A DNA stretch of 49,896 nt, taken from assembly GCA_947627195.1 (NCBI GenBank), contig CANQVC010000008.1, forward strand, positions 1 through 49,896, in the 5' to 3' direction. This DNA comes from an uncultured Bacilli bacterium (lineage in GTDB: Bacteria; Bacillota_I; Bacilli_A; ML615J-28; CAG-698). The position numbers and the translations under genes were made by a program. The notes below the pieces were generated by a model, which was not told the DNA's origin, made no database searches, and worked only from the letters and a program-made list of their open reading frames with translations. Shown here one piece after another: positions 1 to 9,418 of this stretch (position 1 is the stretch's first letter; the number at the start of each line of letters is the position of its first letter).

Positions 1-302
1 AAAGAATATTATGCTACAATATAAACTGTCAAAGAATATTATGCTACAATATAAACTGTCAAAGAATATTATGCTACAGCTTTATAATAGAATTTGTTAA
101 TAAATACAACTGTCAAAGAATATTATGCTACAGTATAAACTGTCAAAAAATATTATGCTACAACTTTATAATAGAATTTGTTAATAAATACAACTGTCAA
201 AGAATATTATGCTACAATATAAACTGTCAAAGAATATTATGCTACAGTATAAACTGTCAAAGAATATTATGCTACAATATAAACTGTCAAAGAATATTAT
301 GC
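1..302. repeat. Tandem repeat array, 30/54-bp periods
   Basis: Nine copies (seven intact, first and last partial) of a core of about 23 bp containing TCAAAGAATATTATGCTACA. Core starts fall at about 26, 56, 110, 140, 194, 224, 254 and 284, so most units have a 30-bp period (7-bp spacer ATATAAA or GTATAAA). Two units (56 to 110 and 140 to 194) have a 54-bp period because of a longer AT-rich spacer containing TTTATAATAGAATTTG. The array continues past the left edge. The spacers repeat rather than being unique and are too short for CRISPR. Read on the minus strand, each intact unit contains TTGACA, but no well-spaced -10 box follows. Confidence 0.9.
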
Positions 303-349
303 AAAAATAAAAAGAATTGGTTATATGTATCTCTACATATAATCAATTC
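303..349 (-). terminator. Rho-independent terminator of the 415-3157 operon
   Basis: A 16-bp stem (314-329 with 334-349) with a 4-nt loop. On the minus strand it is followed by a T-rich run (complement of 303-313). It lies about 65 bp downstream of the stop codon of the secreted peptidase gene. On the minus strand the stem has one A/C mismatch. Confidence 0.75.
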
Positions 350-414
350 AACATCAATTTTCCAAATTGAGATTAAAGCCTGATTACTTTATTACTTACA
401 TCATTTTTTTCAAC

Positions 415-1791
415 TTAAGACATTTTATCATTAACTCTGTTTAAAAATCCGCAATCACTAACGTAATGACAATATTCACACACATAATAATCAGTATCGA
501 TCCTTTTGTATCGATGTAATTCCACGGCTTGATAACCACAATCGGCGCAGCTAATTCGATGTGATATTAAATCCATGTCACTATAAAAACAATTTTCATG
601 TTGTGATACAAATTCATCTCTTAAACATATACCTTTCATGCATTTATCGCCATCTCTTTTATGATAATTTGTTGTATGGACATGTGGCATATAAAAATGT
701 ACAAAAACTCCTCCAAGTAAAGTGAATTTATTAATATGTGCGGCTGGTGTATATCCTCCATCTAGGAAATTAGCAATAATACCAATTTCATCATAAGCAT
801 AACCAACAACAGCATGAGAAATCCAATCAGCACTTAAATCGGTATCTCTTCCTTGAATTCCAATTAATACAGGATTATCTATTACTATTGCTTCTTTTAT
901 TTCACTTAAATTATTACATTGAAATACTAAAGCTTCTAATCCTCTTTCATTAATAATGTATTCTGTCATAATATTTTTAGCTTCTTTAATGGTTATTCCA
1001 TAATTACCATGAATAATGCCATTGTCCATAGCAAAATCCATTAATAAATATTGAAATTCATAAGTAATACCAGGTGGATTATAATAATCAACTATACTAT
1101 CTACACCATCTTTTAATATAACTTCTTCATCATATTCTTCAGGAATAATTGTATCATTTAAATAACTATCAAAATAACTTAGAATAGTAGTGATAGCAAC
1201 AAATCCACAACAGCCTTCTGGTCCAGCTAAAGTTTGTGAACCCATATTATTACTTAATTTTTCAAAATAATATTTGCATGGGACTTCAGCTTGTGTAGGT
1301 AAATCATTACCACTCATAGTTGATGCTTCATTTAAAGTAACTTTATAATTAGTATCAATATCTTTTTCTAAACTTTTTAAGCTCTTAATGCCCTCCATAG
1401 GAATTATCATTTCATTATTCACAGAGATCATGTTATTATTGTCTATTCTATAATAATAAGTAGGAGCTACATAGATTTTTTTATCTGTAATGCCACGATA
1501 TGGCGATGAACTATCTTCGGCATACTCTACATAATCCTTTAACTTTCTATTATAGATTAAATATCCCTTTTCCAATCCTTCTACCAGTACATACTTATTT
1601 TTTTCATTTATCCCATTTATTACTTCTGTACTGTAAGTATCCACCTTCAATGTTTTTGAAACCATCTCTTTAATATCATTTACTTCATTAAATGTAAGAG
1701 ATGATGAATAACCAATAATAGCAAATGTATTTACAGATGCTAATATAAAGATTAATACAAAACATATTAGAAACATGCTTATTTTCTTCAT
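415..1791 (-). CDS. Secreted C39-like / papain-like cysteine peptidase, Cys-rich C-terminus
   Basis: 458 residues with an N-terminal signal peptide (hydrophobic stretch about residues 5-24). The centre carries a papain/C39-like signature: Gln186, then GPEGCCGF with Cys194/195 as candidate nucleophile, and SHAVVGYAYD with His326 as candidate catalytic histidine. The last 80 residues hold several Cys pairs (CADCGY, CEYCHY) like a small zinc-binding domain. It is the last gene of an operon with a sigma factor and a membrane protein (gap of 9 bp to the gene upstream) and is followed by a terminator. Exported proteolytic function is inferred from the motif order; the substrate is unknown. Confidence 0.7.
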   Translation of the reverse strand: MKKISMFLICFVLIFILASVNTFAIIGYSSSLTFNEVNDIKEMVSKTLKVDTYSTEVINGINEKNKYVLVEGLEKGYLIYNRKLKDYVEYAEDSSSPYRGITDKKIYVAPTYYYRIDNNNMISVNNEMIIPMEGIKSLKSLEKDIDTNYKVTLNEASTMSGNDLPTQAEVPCKYYFEKLSNNMGSQTLAGPEGCCGFVAITTILSYFDSYLNDTIIPEEYDEEVILKDGVDSIVDYYNPPGITYEFQYLLMDFAMDNGIIHGNYGITIKEAKNIMTEYIINERGLEALVFQCNNLSEIKEAIVIDNPVLIGIQGRDTDLSADWISHAVVGYAYDEIGIIANFLDGGYTPAAHINKFTLLGGVFVHFYMPHVHTTNYHKRDGDKCMKGICLRDEFVSQHENCFYSDMDLISHRISCADCGYQAVELHRYKRIDTDYYVCEYCHYVSDCGFLNRVNDKMS

Positions 1792-1800
1792 CTTTTGCCT

Positions 1801-2553
1801 CTATAATTGATAAGATTTAAATGCTTGATCTTTATAATACACAACATATTGTTGATTATCATACATAAATTGATGAGAAACATGAAATGATGCTAATTCG
1901 CTAGTTCCATCACAATAATAACCAATTTGCATATATAATCCTGTTTGTCTTTCATTTAGGTACAAATCATCAAATTCTGAATTAACTAAACTACTGCAGT
2001 AATCTAATAATTCATTAGCTGTGTATAAAAACCCTGGAGATACAGTATGGATTTTTTTGTTTACATCTATTAAGACAATTTGATCAGTATTGTCTTTGGT
2101 ACCATAATAGACTATAAACTGTGAATTATCCTTGTACTCTTGAGACAATGTATCATGTCCCATCTGGGAAATAATTCCTGCTTTATAGAGTACATCTAGG
2201 GTTTGAACTGATCCAAAAGATATACATGTATCTATATGATCTTTGTATTTTTTTACATCTTTTGGGGCATCACTTTCATAAATAAACATTTCTGGGGAAT
2301 TGATAAATTTCATAGATACAATGCCGGCTATAAAACCTATGAAAAAAATCAATACTGCAAAACATAATTTAGATACGAAATTATATTTTCTAGTCTTTGC
2401 TTCCAAAGACTTTGCAGCCTCTTCTTCTCTTTTCTTGCGAAGAATTTCTTTCATCATTGCTACAGATTCAATTCTTGTATTTGGACAATCACTTGTAGCA
2501 TCTTCTATATTTTGTTTTAACATCTCTTCTAATTTTTTATCATTCCAGCTCAT
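1801..2553 (-). CDS. Single-pass membrane protein, probable anti-sigma factor
   Basis: 250 residues if translation starts at the ATG at 2553, which has a GAGG ribosome-binding site 8 nt upstream; the longer frame begins inside the preceding gene. The short Lys/Glu-rich cytoplasmic N-terminus (about 65 residues) is followed by one transmembrane helix (FAVLIFFIGFIAGIVSM) and about 160 extracytoplasmic residues. It overlaps the end of the sigma-factor gene by 14 bp. This size, topology and position directly after a sigma gene are typical of anti-sigma factors, but no zinc-binding ZAS motif (HxxxCxxC) is present, so the role is inferred from context. Confidence 0.6.
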   Translation of the reverse strand: MSWNDKKLEEMLKQNIEDATSDCPNTRIESVAMMKEILRKKREEEAAKSLEAKTRKYNFVSKLCFAVLIFFIGFIAGIVSMKFINSPEMFIYESDAPKDVKKYKDHIDTCISFGSVQTLDVLYKAGIISQMGHDTLSQEYKDNSQFIVYYGTKDNTDQIVLIDVNKKIHTVSPGFLYTANELLDYCSSLVNSEFDDLYLNERQTGLYMQIGYYCDGTSELASFHVSHQFMYDNQQYVVYYKDQAFKSYQL

Positions 2554-3157
2554 TAATTTCCTCTTTTTCTTCTTTTTTAACAACATCTAATGTTACATTT
2601 ATTTTATCTTTCTGTAATGGACGAACATAATATCCTTCTTTATCTAAATTGATTCTAATTTTCTTAATAGCATTATTATATTTTCTTCTAACTTTATGTT
2701 CTGACATTTTTAAAACATTACCTATATTTCGAAAAGGCATTTGTAATACTATATAATCATAGACAATGTCCCTTTCATCTTCATTTAAATATTCTAAAAC
2801 ATCATCAAATGAAATATTTCTTTCTCTATTCATTTCTTTTTCAAATATTTTTAATTCTAGTTCTTCACTTTCAATAATTTCTATTTGTTCTCTTACTTTT
2901 TCTCTCATTTTAGAAAGTATTGTATGATTAATTATTGAACATACATAACTTCTAAATTTTTTTGGATCTTTTACACGATAAGTATTTAGAATGATTTTTT
3001 CATAAATTTCTAATTCTAAATCTTTAATAACTTCAATATCATTAATCTTGGATCTTGCAAGATACCAAATTAATGCATGAAATTCTTCATATAATTTATA
3101 ACAAGCATCTTCATTAAAATTTATTAAATCAAAATATATGTCTTCTGAATCCCTCAC
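2540..3157 (-). CDS. ECF-like sigma-70 family RNA polymerase sigma factor
   Basis: 205 residues, GTG start with AGGTGA 6 nt upstream. Residues about 20-85 resemble region 2 (FHALIWYLARSKI, then PKKFRSYVCSIINHTI), and about 120-170 resemble region 4 with a helix-turn-helix (LNEDERDIVYDYIV, then MPFRNIGNVLKMSEHKVRRK). A charged tail of about 35 residues follows. As the first gene of the operon with a membrane protein and a secreted peptidase, it probably responds to an envelope signal and may autoregulate. No confident promoter was found in the 168 bp upstream. Confidence 0.75.
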   Translation of the reverse strand: MRDSEDIYFDLINFNEDACYKLYEEFHALIWYLARSKINDIEVIKDLELEIYEKIILNTYRVKDPKKFRSYVCSIINHTILSKMREKVREQIEIIESEELELKIFEKEMNRERNISFDDVLEYLNEDERDIVYDYIVLQMPFRNIGNVLKMSEHKVRRKYNNAIKKIRINLDKEGYYVRPLQKDKINVTLDVVKKEEKEEINELE

Positions 3158-3325
3158 TATTTCACCTCATCTAAATTAACATATTTCATTTGAATTATTA
3201 TAATAAAAATTATTTAAAAATAGCTTCTACATAACAATAGACGCAATTTTTAATAAATTTTTGCAAAAAGTTGTATGAAAACGTTTTTTAGTAATCGATA
3301 CTCTAGATATTTATAAAATATTTAT

Positions 3326-4132
3326 TTAGCTTAAAGCTAAATCTAAAGCCATCATTATTGCAAATCCAATCATAACACCAATAGTTCCTAATTTATTTTC
3401 TTTACTTGTTTTACCTGATGGAATCATTTCTTCTGCTACTACATAAATCATAGCTCCAGCGGCAAAAGCAAGAATTAAAGGTAAAAATGAACGAACACTT
3501 TTAACAAGTAAAGCACCTATTACTCCAGCAATAGGTTCAACAATTCCACTAGCTTGCCCATAAAAGAAAGATTTTCTTCGACTCATTCCTTCGTTTCTTA
3601 AAGGTAAACTTACTGCCATTCCTTCAGGAAAATTTTGTAAACCAATTCCTATCGCTAAAATCCATGCTGCTTGAATTGTTGATGAAGTGATTCCTAAAAA
3701 TGAGGCACCAAAGGCAACACCGATTGCTAAACCTTCGGGAATGTTATGAAGAGTTATGGCAAATACTAATAATACTTTACGACTAAATGATGATTTTACT
3801 CCTTCTGCTTCATTATGATTTATATGTAAATGCGGAAGGAGTAAATCAATAAGTAATATAAATAATCCACCAATTAAAAAACCAACCATTGCCATTACCC
3901 ATGGTGTTTGATTTAATTCATTTGATAATTCAATACTTGGTAATATTAAACTAAAGATTGATGCTGCAATCATTACACCTGCACCAAAACCAAACATTAA
4001 GGACATTATATTTTGATTTATTTTTTTACAAAAGAATACTGTTGCTCCACCTAATGCAGTAATACTCCAAGTAAAAAGAGTTGCTATCAAAGCTTGATAT
4101 ATATGACTTTGACTTAAAAACATATTAATCAC
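3326..4132 (-). CDS. ZIP family divalent metal transporter
   Basis: 268 residues with about eight hydrophobic helices. The two signature metal-binding helices are visible as HNIPEGLAIG and QNFPEGMAV, as in bacterial ZupT/GufA ZIP proteins that take up zinc or other divalent metals. A short His-containing loop (HLHINHNEAE) sits between helices 3 and 4, typical of the family. It lies 41 bp downstream of the glycerate kinase gene on the same strand, so co-transcription is possible. The metal specificity cannot be read from sequence. Confidence 0.9.
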   Translation of the reverse strand: MINMFLSQSHIYQALIATLFTWSITALGGATVFFCKKINQNIMSLMFGFGAGVMIAASIFSLILPSIELSNELNQTPWVMAMVGFLIGGLFILLIDLLLPHLHINHNEAEGVKSSFSRKVLLVFAITLHNIPEGLAIGVAFGASFLGITSSTIQAAWILAIGIGLQNFPEGMAVSLPLRNEGMSRRKSFFYGQASGIVEPIAGVIGALLVKSVRSFLPLILAFAAGAMIYVVAEEMIPSGKTSKENKLGTIGVMIGFAIMMALDLALS

Positions 4133-4173
4133 CTAATCTATTTTATGATTAAATGATATTAATGTATAGGCTT

Positions 4174-5298
4174 TTAATAAGGATATTTAATTTTATGAAT
4201 TGTTTTTCTTAAATCTTCTTGACATGTTTCTTTCACAATTTCCATTGGTTGATTTGTTTCATTAGTTTCATAAACTTCTAAAAGTCCTTTAGATTTATAA
4301 AATGTTTCATCACACATGTTTTTACCAACAATAGCTATTGTTGCAACATGATGATTATGTTGTAAAATACCATCAATTACTTTTCCTTGAAAACTTTGAT
4401 GATCTAATTTTCCTTCACCTGTAATTACTAAATCTATATCTTTAATTATTTCATCATAATGATTAAATTCTAAAATTGTTTCAATTCCTTTTTGCAATCT
4501 TCCTTGTAATAAAGATACAATCATAAAACCAATACCACCTGCTGCACCAGTTCCATTTGTATTAGATAAATCATTATTGATACATTCTTTTACAACATTA
4601 GATAAATGAATTAATCCTTTATCTAATTTTTCTATCATTTTTTCATTTGCACCTTTTTGTTTTGCAAAAACATAGCTTGCACCATTTTTTCCATATAAAG
4701 GATTAGTAACATCACATAAGCCAATTATTTTAGCTCCATTTAAATTTAATAATGAAGTATCTATTCGTTTTATTTCCTGAAGATTATTTCCTACAGGTAT
4801 AAACTCTTCATCACGATTATTATAAAATTTTGCTCCTAATGCACAAGCAATTCCACATCCTCCATCATTAGTAATACTTCCACCTAAACAAATATATACT
4901 TCTTTTGGGTGATGTTTTAAAGCTTCTTTGATGGTGTAGCCAATACCATATGTGGATGTATTGGCTGGGGTTGAATTAATATTTTTATAATTAAATCCAA
5001 CATGATTTGCCACTTCCACAATCACTTTATTTTCTTCTTCTAAATAAGCATAAGATGATTTAATTTTTTCATTATTTGGTCCATATGTCATCACATCAAT
5101 CTTTTTCGCATTAGTTGCTGCAACTATTATATCTAGACTTCCTTCCCCTCCATCAGCAATTGGCATTTTCTTAATTAGCCAATTAGGATGAAGTTGATGA
5201 AGTTCATCATATATTATATTACTAACTTCAATTGATGACATAGTTTCTTTAAATGAATCAGGAGCTATTAATACATGTATATCTTTTTTTGTGTTCAT
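4174..5298 (-). CDS. Glycerate kinase (GarK/GlxK family)
   Basis: 374 residues, the usual length for the family that phosphorylates D-glycerate with ATP to phosphoglycerate. Conserved blocks are visible: APDSFKETMS at the N-terminus, DGGEGS near residue 48, GGSITNDGGCG around 140, GTGAAGGIGF around 250 and VITGEGKLDHQS around 290. It is divergent from the XRE gene at 5510 across a 211-bp AT-rich region and precedes the ZIP transporter gene. No garR-type or glyoxylate genes are adjacent, so the pathway context is unclear. Confidence 0.9.
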   Translation of the reverse strand: MNTKKDIHVLIAPDSFKETMSSIEVSNIIYDELHQLHPNWLIKKMPIADGGEGSLDIIVAATNAKKIDVMTYGPNNEKIKSSYAYLEEENKVIVEVANHVGFNYKNINSTPANTSTYGIGYTIKEALKHHPKEVYICLGGSITNDGGCGIACALGAKFYNNRDEEFIPVGNNLQEIKRIDTSLLNLNGAKIIGLCDVTNPLYGKNGASYVFAKQKGANEKMIEKLDKGLIHLSNVVKECINNDLSNTNGTGAAGGIGFMIVSLLQGRLQKGIETILEFNHYDEIIKDIDLVITGEGKLDHQSFQGKVIDGILQHNHHVATIAIVGKNMCDETFYKSKGLLEVYETNETNQPMEIVKETCQEDLRKTIHKIKYPY

Positions 5299-5509
5299 TT
5301 TTTTATTTCCTTTAATTAATTTTTTTTAAAAATTTCTTTTCTTTTTTGAAAAATTGTTGTAAAATATATACGAAAATATTATAAATTCGCAAAAATTTAT
5401 AAAATCGAATAATGAGAAAATAACATATTTAATATTAAAATTAAACAATATAATATTACATTTTAATAATATTATATTTATAATATATATAATTAGAAAG
5501 GAGCAAATA

Positions 5510-5800
5510 ATGCCAGAAAGCACTGCTTTTAGCAAAAGACTTTATCAGACAAGGTTAGAAAAAGGTTTAACCCAAACAGAGATTGCAAAGTTAATTCCAA
5601 TGATACAACCTAGCTACTCTCGTATTGAAAGTGGATTTCAAGAACCTAACTTAAATCAATTAAAAAGAATAGCTGAAGTATTAAATGTTAGTTTAGATTA
5701 TTTATTAGATGTGAACACAGAATATTATAACAATCAAGTAAATTATGAAATTGCTGAACAAGTAAAATTTATTTACGAAAAATATTTTAAAGATAAATAA
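5510..5800 (+). CDS. XRE family transcriptional regulator
   Basis: 96 residues, start at ATG 5510 with AAAGGAG 8 nt upstream. Residues about 8-66 form an HTH_3 domain (KRLYQTRLEKGLTQTEIAKL, then QPSYSRIESGFQEPNLNQL, then VLNVSLDYLLD). The C-terminal 30 residues look helical and may mediate dimerisation. It stands alone on the plus strand, divergent from glycerate kinase, and ends at a terminator. The regulated genes are unknown; the shared divergent region makes self-control or control of the glycerate kinase gene possible. Confidence 0.88.
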   Translation: MPESTAFSKRLYQTRLEKGLTQTEIAKLIPMIQPSYSRIESGFQEPNLNQLKRIAEVLNVSLDYLLDVNTEYYNNQVNYEIAEQVKFIYEKYFKDK

Positions 5801-5811
5801 TTTTATAACAT

Positions 5812-5840
5812 AAGACCTAGTTTAAAAATTAGGTCTTTTT
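5812..5840 (+). terminator. Rho-independent terminator after the XRE gene
   Basis: Stem AAGACCTAGTTT (5812-5823) pairs with AAATTAGGTCTT (5826-5837) with one G-U wobble, followed by a T run. It ends just at the stop codon of the convergent Sel1-repeat gene. Confidence 0.85.
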
Positions 5841-6913
5841 TATATGTTATTATTAAATAAAGTATTTAATGTTTCTTTCGCAAATTCATTTCCTGCTTCA
5901 CTTGCTTTTGTTAATAATTCTTTAGCTTTTTTAATATTTTTTCTAACACCTTTGCCAACTAAATAAAGCATTGCTAAAGCAACTTGGGCTTCTATTATTC
6001 CTGCATCAGCGGCACTTTGATATAATTTAACAGCTAAATTAAGATCTTTTTCTATTCCTTTTCCATCTTCATAACATGTTCCTAATAAATATTGTCCCAT
6101 AGCATCTCTTGCCATTGCGGCTGTTTGAAAATAAAAGACAGCATCTTCATCACTTTGTTCAAAGCCATTTCCTGATTGATATCTTAAACCTATAAAACAT
6201 TGGGCTTGGGTAGATGCATTATCAGCAGCTTTTTGAATATATTCTAAACCTTTAGTTTCATCTTTTTGATAAACTATACCATCAAGGTAAAAGACACCTA
6301 TTCTAAATGTTGCATCAGAATTACCTTTTTCATCGGCTTTGATATATAATTCTAATGCTTTATTATAATCTTTATTTACATATATGCCTTTTTCATAAAA
6401 AACACCTAAACTATATAAAGCATCAGGATATTCTTGATTTGCGGATAATGTATACCATTTATAAGCTTCTTCTTCATTTTTAGGAAAATATTTACCAATT
6501 TCATAAAAATATCCTAATTTAAATTGTGACCATGGTACACCATATAATGCTGATTGAGTTAAATAATATTTCCCTTTTTCTATATCTTGAATACCTGCTA
6601 ATCCTCTTAAATAATATTTGGCTATTTGAAATTGACAAATTGGATCATTAAGTTCGGCACCTTTTAAGAAATATTCTTGAGCTTTTTTTAAATCTTTATT
6701 TCCTCTTAATCCTAAACCTGTGGAATAAATTGAACCTAAAACTTGAAATTTTGTTGATGAATCTTCTTGCTTTAAAGCATATTCGTACATGTCTTTAAAT
6801 TTATCTAAGGAAATAATTAGTCTAGTGAAAACATAACCATCTTCCACAGCTTTATACATTTCTTCTACTGTAGCAACTCGTTTTCTTTCATAATTCATTT
6901 TCTTTTCATTCAT
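5840..6913 (-). CDS. Sel1-like repeat (tetratricopeptide) protein
   Basis: 357 residues, cytoplasmic (no signal peptide or membrane helix). From about residue 55 to the end it is a series of roughly eight 36-residue Sel1 repeats of the pattern A-x-x-x-LG-x-x-Y-x-x-G (for example ALYSLGVFYEKGIYVNKDY and AQVALAMLYLVGKGVRKNI). Such solenoids mediate protein-protein contacts. It is the third gene after a protein of unknown function and a TSUP permease (gaps of 18 and 51 bp), so the three may form an operon. The partner is unknown. Confidence 0.88.
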   Translation of the reverse strand: MNEKKMNYERKRVATVEEMYKAVEDGYVFTRLIISLDKFKDMYEYALKQEDSSTKFQVLGSIYSTGLGLRGNKDLKKAQEYFLKGAELNDPICQFQIAKYYLRGLAGIQDIEKGKYYLTQSALYGVPWSQFKLGYFYEIGKYFPKNEEEAYKWYTLSANQEYPDALYSLGVFYEKGIYVNKDYNKALELYIKADEKGNSDATFRIGVFYLDGIVYQKDETKGLEYIQKAADNASTQAQCFIGLRYQSGNGFEQSDEDAVFYFQTAAMARDAMGQYLLGTCYEDGKGIEKDLNLAVKLYQSAADAGIIEAQVALAMLYLVGKGVRKNIKKAKELLTKASEAGNEFAKETLNTLFNNNI

Positions 6914-6964
6914 ATTTTATAAATAGCCTTTCTTATAATATATTATTTAATATTATATATTTAT

Positions 6965-7741
6965 TTAAACAACATTAACAATAATAATAGTAATACTAGT
7001 AATAACTAAAACAACTCCAACTACTCTATTTAAAACTTTAGATGAAGATTTATTAGCAATCTTGGCAGATATGCTAGCAAAAATCAAAGTAAATATAATA
7101 CACAATATCAATGGTAAAATATTAGGAAGTCCATCAATGACAAAATGGCTTATACTACCTGTTAGAGCAGTTAATGCCATTATAAATACACTTGTACCAA
7201 CTGCAACATGAATTTCATATCCCAAGAATGCTGTTAATACTAACAATAACATCATTCCTCCTCCAGCTCCAACAAATCCACAAATAAATCCAACAATTGT
7301 TCCGCCAATAATTGATTTAATTATTCTTTTCTTTTTACTTACTTCATTCATTTGTTCTTTTGTTCTTCTTGAAGGAAATATAATAAACTTTAATCCTAAT
7401 AAAAGCATCATTATTTGCATTGTTACACCCATTGTTCTATCAGGAACAAATTTAGCAACAAAACTACCAACAATTGTCATAATGAGAACACTTATTAATA
7501 GTGGTAATGAATTTTTAATATCTAAATTTTTATTACGATAATAAGAAAAAGCTGTAAAGGCACTTGCTAATACATCACTAGCAAGTCCAATTGCTATTGC
7601 TTGATATGCTGGAATTCCTAAAAAGGTAGTTAGTACTGGTCCAATTACTGCAGCGGCACTCATTCCCGCAAACCCTGTTCCAATTCCAGCTCCTAGTGAA
7701 CATAATAAACATACTATAATAGTTATTATAATATTTGACAT
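6965..7741 (-). CDS. TSUP (TauE/SafE) family membrane permease
   Basis: 258 residues with about eight hydrophobic segments in two similar halves, each opening with a Gly-rich motif (GAGIGTGFAGMSAAAVIGP near the N-terminus and GFICGFVGAGGGMMLLLVL near residue 160). This is the TSUP pattern of transporters for sulfite, sulfonates or other small organic anions. The gene is 18 bp downstream of an unknown gene and 51 bp upstream of the Sel1 gene. The substrate cannot be told from sequence. Confidence 0.88.
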   Translation of the reverse strand: MSNIIITIIVCLLCSLGAGIGTGFAGMSAAAVIGPVLTTFLGIPAYQAIAIGLASDVLASAFTAFSYYRNKNLDIKNSLPLLISVLIMTIVGSFVAKFVPDRTMGVTMQIMMLLLGLKFIIFPSRRTKEQMNEVSKKKRIIKSIIGGTIVGFICGFVGAGGGMMLLLVLTAFLGYEIHVAVGTSVFIMALTALTGSISHFVIDGLPNILPLILCIIFTLIFASISAKIANKSSSKVLNRVVGVVLVITSITIIIVNVV

Positions 7742-7759
7742 ATTTATCCTTCTAAATGT

Positions 7760-8608
7760 TTAAAAATAGCGATGCCATAATTGATTAAAATAATGTTCTA
7801 AATGATTATAATCTTCTTCAGTTAATTCAGGTACAATAGGAGCATTTGCTAATATTTCACTTGCTTTTCTTGATTTATCTGTAAAACATGTGAACATAAA
7901 TAAATTTTCTGTAAGAATATCTCTAATTTTATCAGTTACTGGTAATGTTAATCCATGATATACATATAATCTATCCATAAAGCGACAGCCAATTATCGAA
8001 ACATCTTTAATATCAAATAATGATAAATCTTCTTTCATATATTCTTCAAAAAAAGATTTTATTATATTAATATGTTCTTCTTTCAATGTAGGAATATAGC
8101 GATACAATATTGTTTCAATTATTTTATATCTAAATTCTGGTACTGTCATATTCTTCTCTTTTAATTTATTTTCAAAGAATTGATAACCTTTTTCCGCATA
8201 AGGTATGAATGTTAAATAATTGATGGAAGCAAAGAAATGTCCTTCATCAATATCATAAGATGAACGATAATTCATATAAGCACTATATTCAATATAGCCA
8301 TCTGTTTCATGCCAAACATTAGTAACATAACCACCACGAGCATTAATTTTCATGTGGTCTAAAATTCCCATATGACCATCTTGAATTAACGGTGAATATA
8401 AATCAGGTAAACGAATTTTATAAGATGATAAATCATGATTAGTTTTTTTTAACATTTCTTCTTCTGTCATTTCTTCTGGTTTATGATATTTTGTTAATTC
8501 ATTATAATCTATTGCGATTTTATTCCACATGTCGTTAACAAAGGCAAATAATTGATTATTATCTTCATCATAAGCATATAAACCACGTCCTAAGGCAAAA
8601 TATTTCAT
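7760..8608 (-). CDS. Conserved-looking protein of unknown function
   Basis: 282 residues, ATG at 8608 with a strong GGAGGT site 7 nt upstream. No signal peptide or transmembrane helix. The protein is rich in Tyr, Phe and acidic residues; I do not recognise a domain. The N-terminus (MKYFALGRGLYAYDEDNNQLFAF) suggests a beta-rich start, and the C-terminal half looks helical. As the first gene before the TSUP permease it may belong functionally with it, but this is position only. Confidence 0.75.
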   Translation of the reverse strand: MKYFALGRGLYAYDEDNNQLFAFVNDMWNKIAIDYNELTKYHKPEEMTEEEMLKKTNHDLSSYKIRLPDLYSPLIQDGHMGILDHMKINARGGYVTNVWHETDGYIEYSAYMNYRSSYDIDEGHFFASINYLTFIPYAEKGYQFFENKLKEKNMTVPEFRYKIIETILYRYIPTLKEEHINIIKSFFEEYMKEDLSLFDIKDVSIIGCRFMDRLYVYHGLTLPVTDKIRDILTENLFMFTCFTDKSRKASEILANAPIVPELTEEDYNHLEHYFNQLWHRYF

Positions 8609-8752
8609 TTAATACCTCCAGATAATTAATAAATATATATTATTATATAAAATATTTTTATGAAAATCAAGAATAAGAAATTAAAAAATAATCATAAGAT
8701 AATACAATATGAATTTATCATAAAATAATAACAGAATAAATTGTTCATCTTT

Positions 8753-8781
8753 TTGACATTCATTTAAAATCATGATAAAAT
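8753..8781 (+). promoter_or_regulatory. Sigma-A promoter for the 8813 gene
   Basis: TTGACA at 8753-8758, a 17-bp spacer and TAAAAT at 8776-8781, 31 bp before the start codon. Confidence 0.8.
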
Positions 8782-8812
8782 AATATAACAAGTTTTATTA
8801 AAGAGGTTTAAA

Positions 8813-9418
8813 ATGAAGAAAAGAGAAATTTATAAACAAAGAATGGAAATTTTAAAGCAAGATATTAAAAATAAATACACAAACAATAAGTTCTTAAAAA
8901 AACGTTTAAAGGAAGATGGAACTATTAAAATAGATGTTGTCTTACCAGATGATTTTCCTATTTTTGATCCATTAGCACCTGCTGATTATGAAATAATTAA
9001 TGAAGATATTTATAATTATATTGATAAACAAATATATTTTGTTCCTTCAGAATATGATATTACTATAAACTTTATTGGTAAAGATTTATCAAATGATGAA
9101 CAACAATTAATTAAAAAAGCTTTGCAAGATCATTACAATTTACAAGTATATGATAAATTAGATGATATACGTCGTAATCGTATTTTAGGTATCTTTTTAT
9201 TAATTTTTGGTTCTCTTGCTTTAGCTTTGTATTTCTTTATGACATTAAGTAATAATAATTTAATAATTTTGGAAATTGTTAGTATTGTTGGTACATTTTC
9301 AATATGGGAAGCTGTTAATTGTTGGTTAATTCAAGGATTCGAAAGGCGTCAAGATTTACACAATTCATTACAAATGGCTTTAGTTAAAGTAACATTTAAT
9401 GATAAAGAAAAGGGGTAA
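8813..9418 (+). CDS. Membrane protein of unknown function, two transmembrane helices
   Basis: 201 residues, ATG at 8813 preceded by AGAGGT. The first 120 residues are soluble and charged, including a Pro/Asp-rich stretch around 45-60 (LPDDFPIFDPLAPADYEI). Two hydrophobic helices follow at about 125-143 and 150-170, with a short charged cytoplasmic tail. I recognise no family. It has its own promoter and a shared bidirectional terminator, so it is a monocistronic unit convergent with the M60 peptidase gene. Confidence 0.75.
   Translation: MKKREIYKQRMEILKQDIKNKYTNNKFLKKRLKEDGTIKIDVVLPDDFPIFDPLAPADYEIINEDIYNYIDKQIYFVPSEYDITINFIGKDLSNDEQQLIKKALQDHYNLQVYDKLDDIRRNRILGIFLLIFGSLALALYFFMTLSNNNLIILEIVSIVGTFSIWEAVNCWLIQGFERRQDLHNSLQMALVKVTFNDKEKG

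Noticed and set aside
1-302. CRISPR array
   Set aside because: Spacers are 7 or 31 bp and repeat almost identically; there are no cas genes nearby.
5326-5535. 69-residue hydrophobic open frame on the minus strand
   Set aside because: It overlaps the XRE start and ribosome-binding site, consists of AT-rich promoter-region DNA and has no ribosome-binding site.
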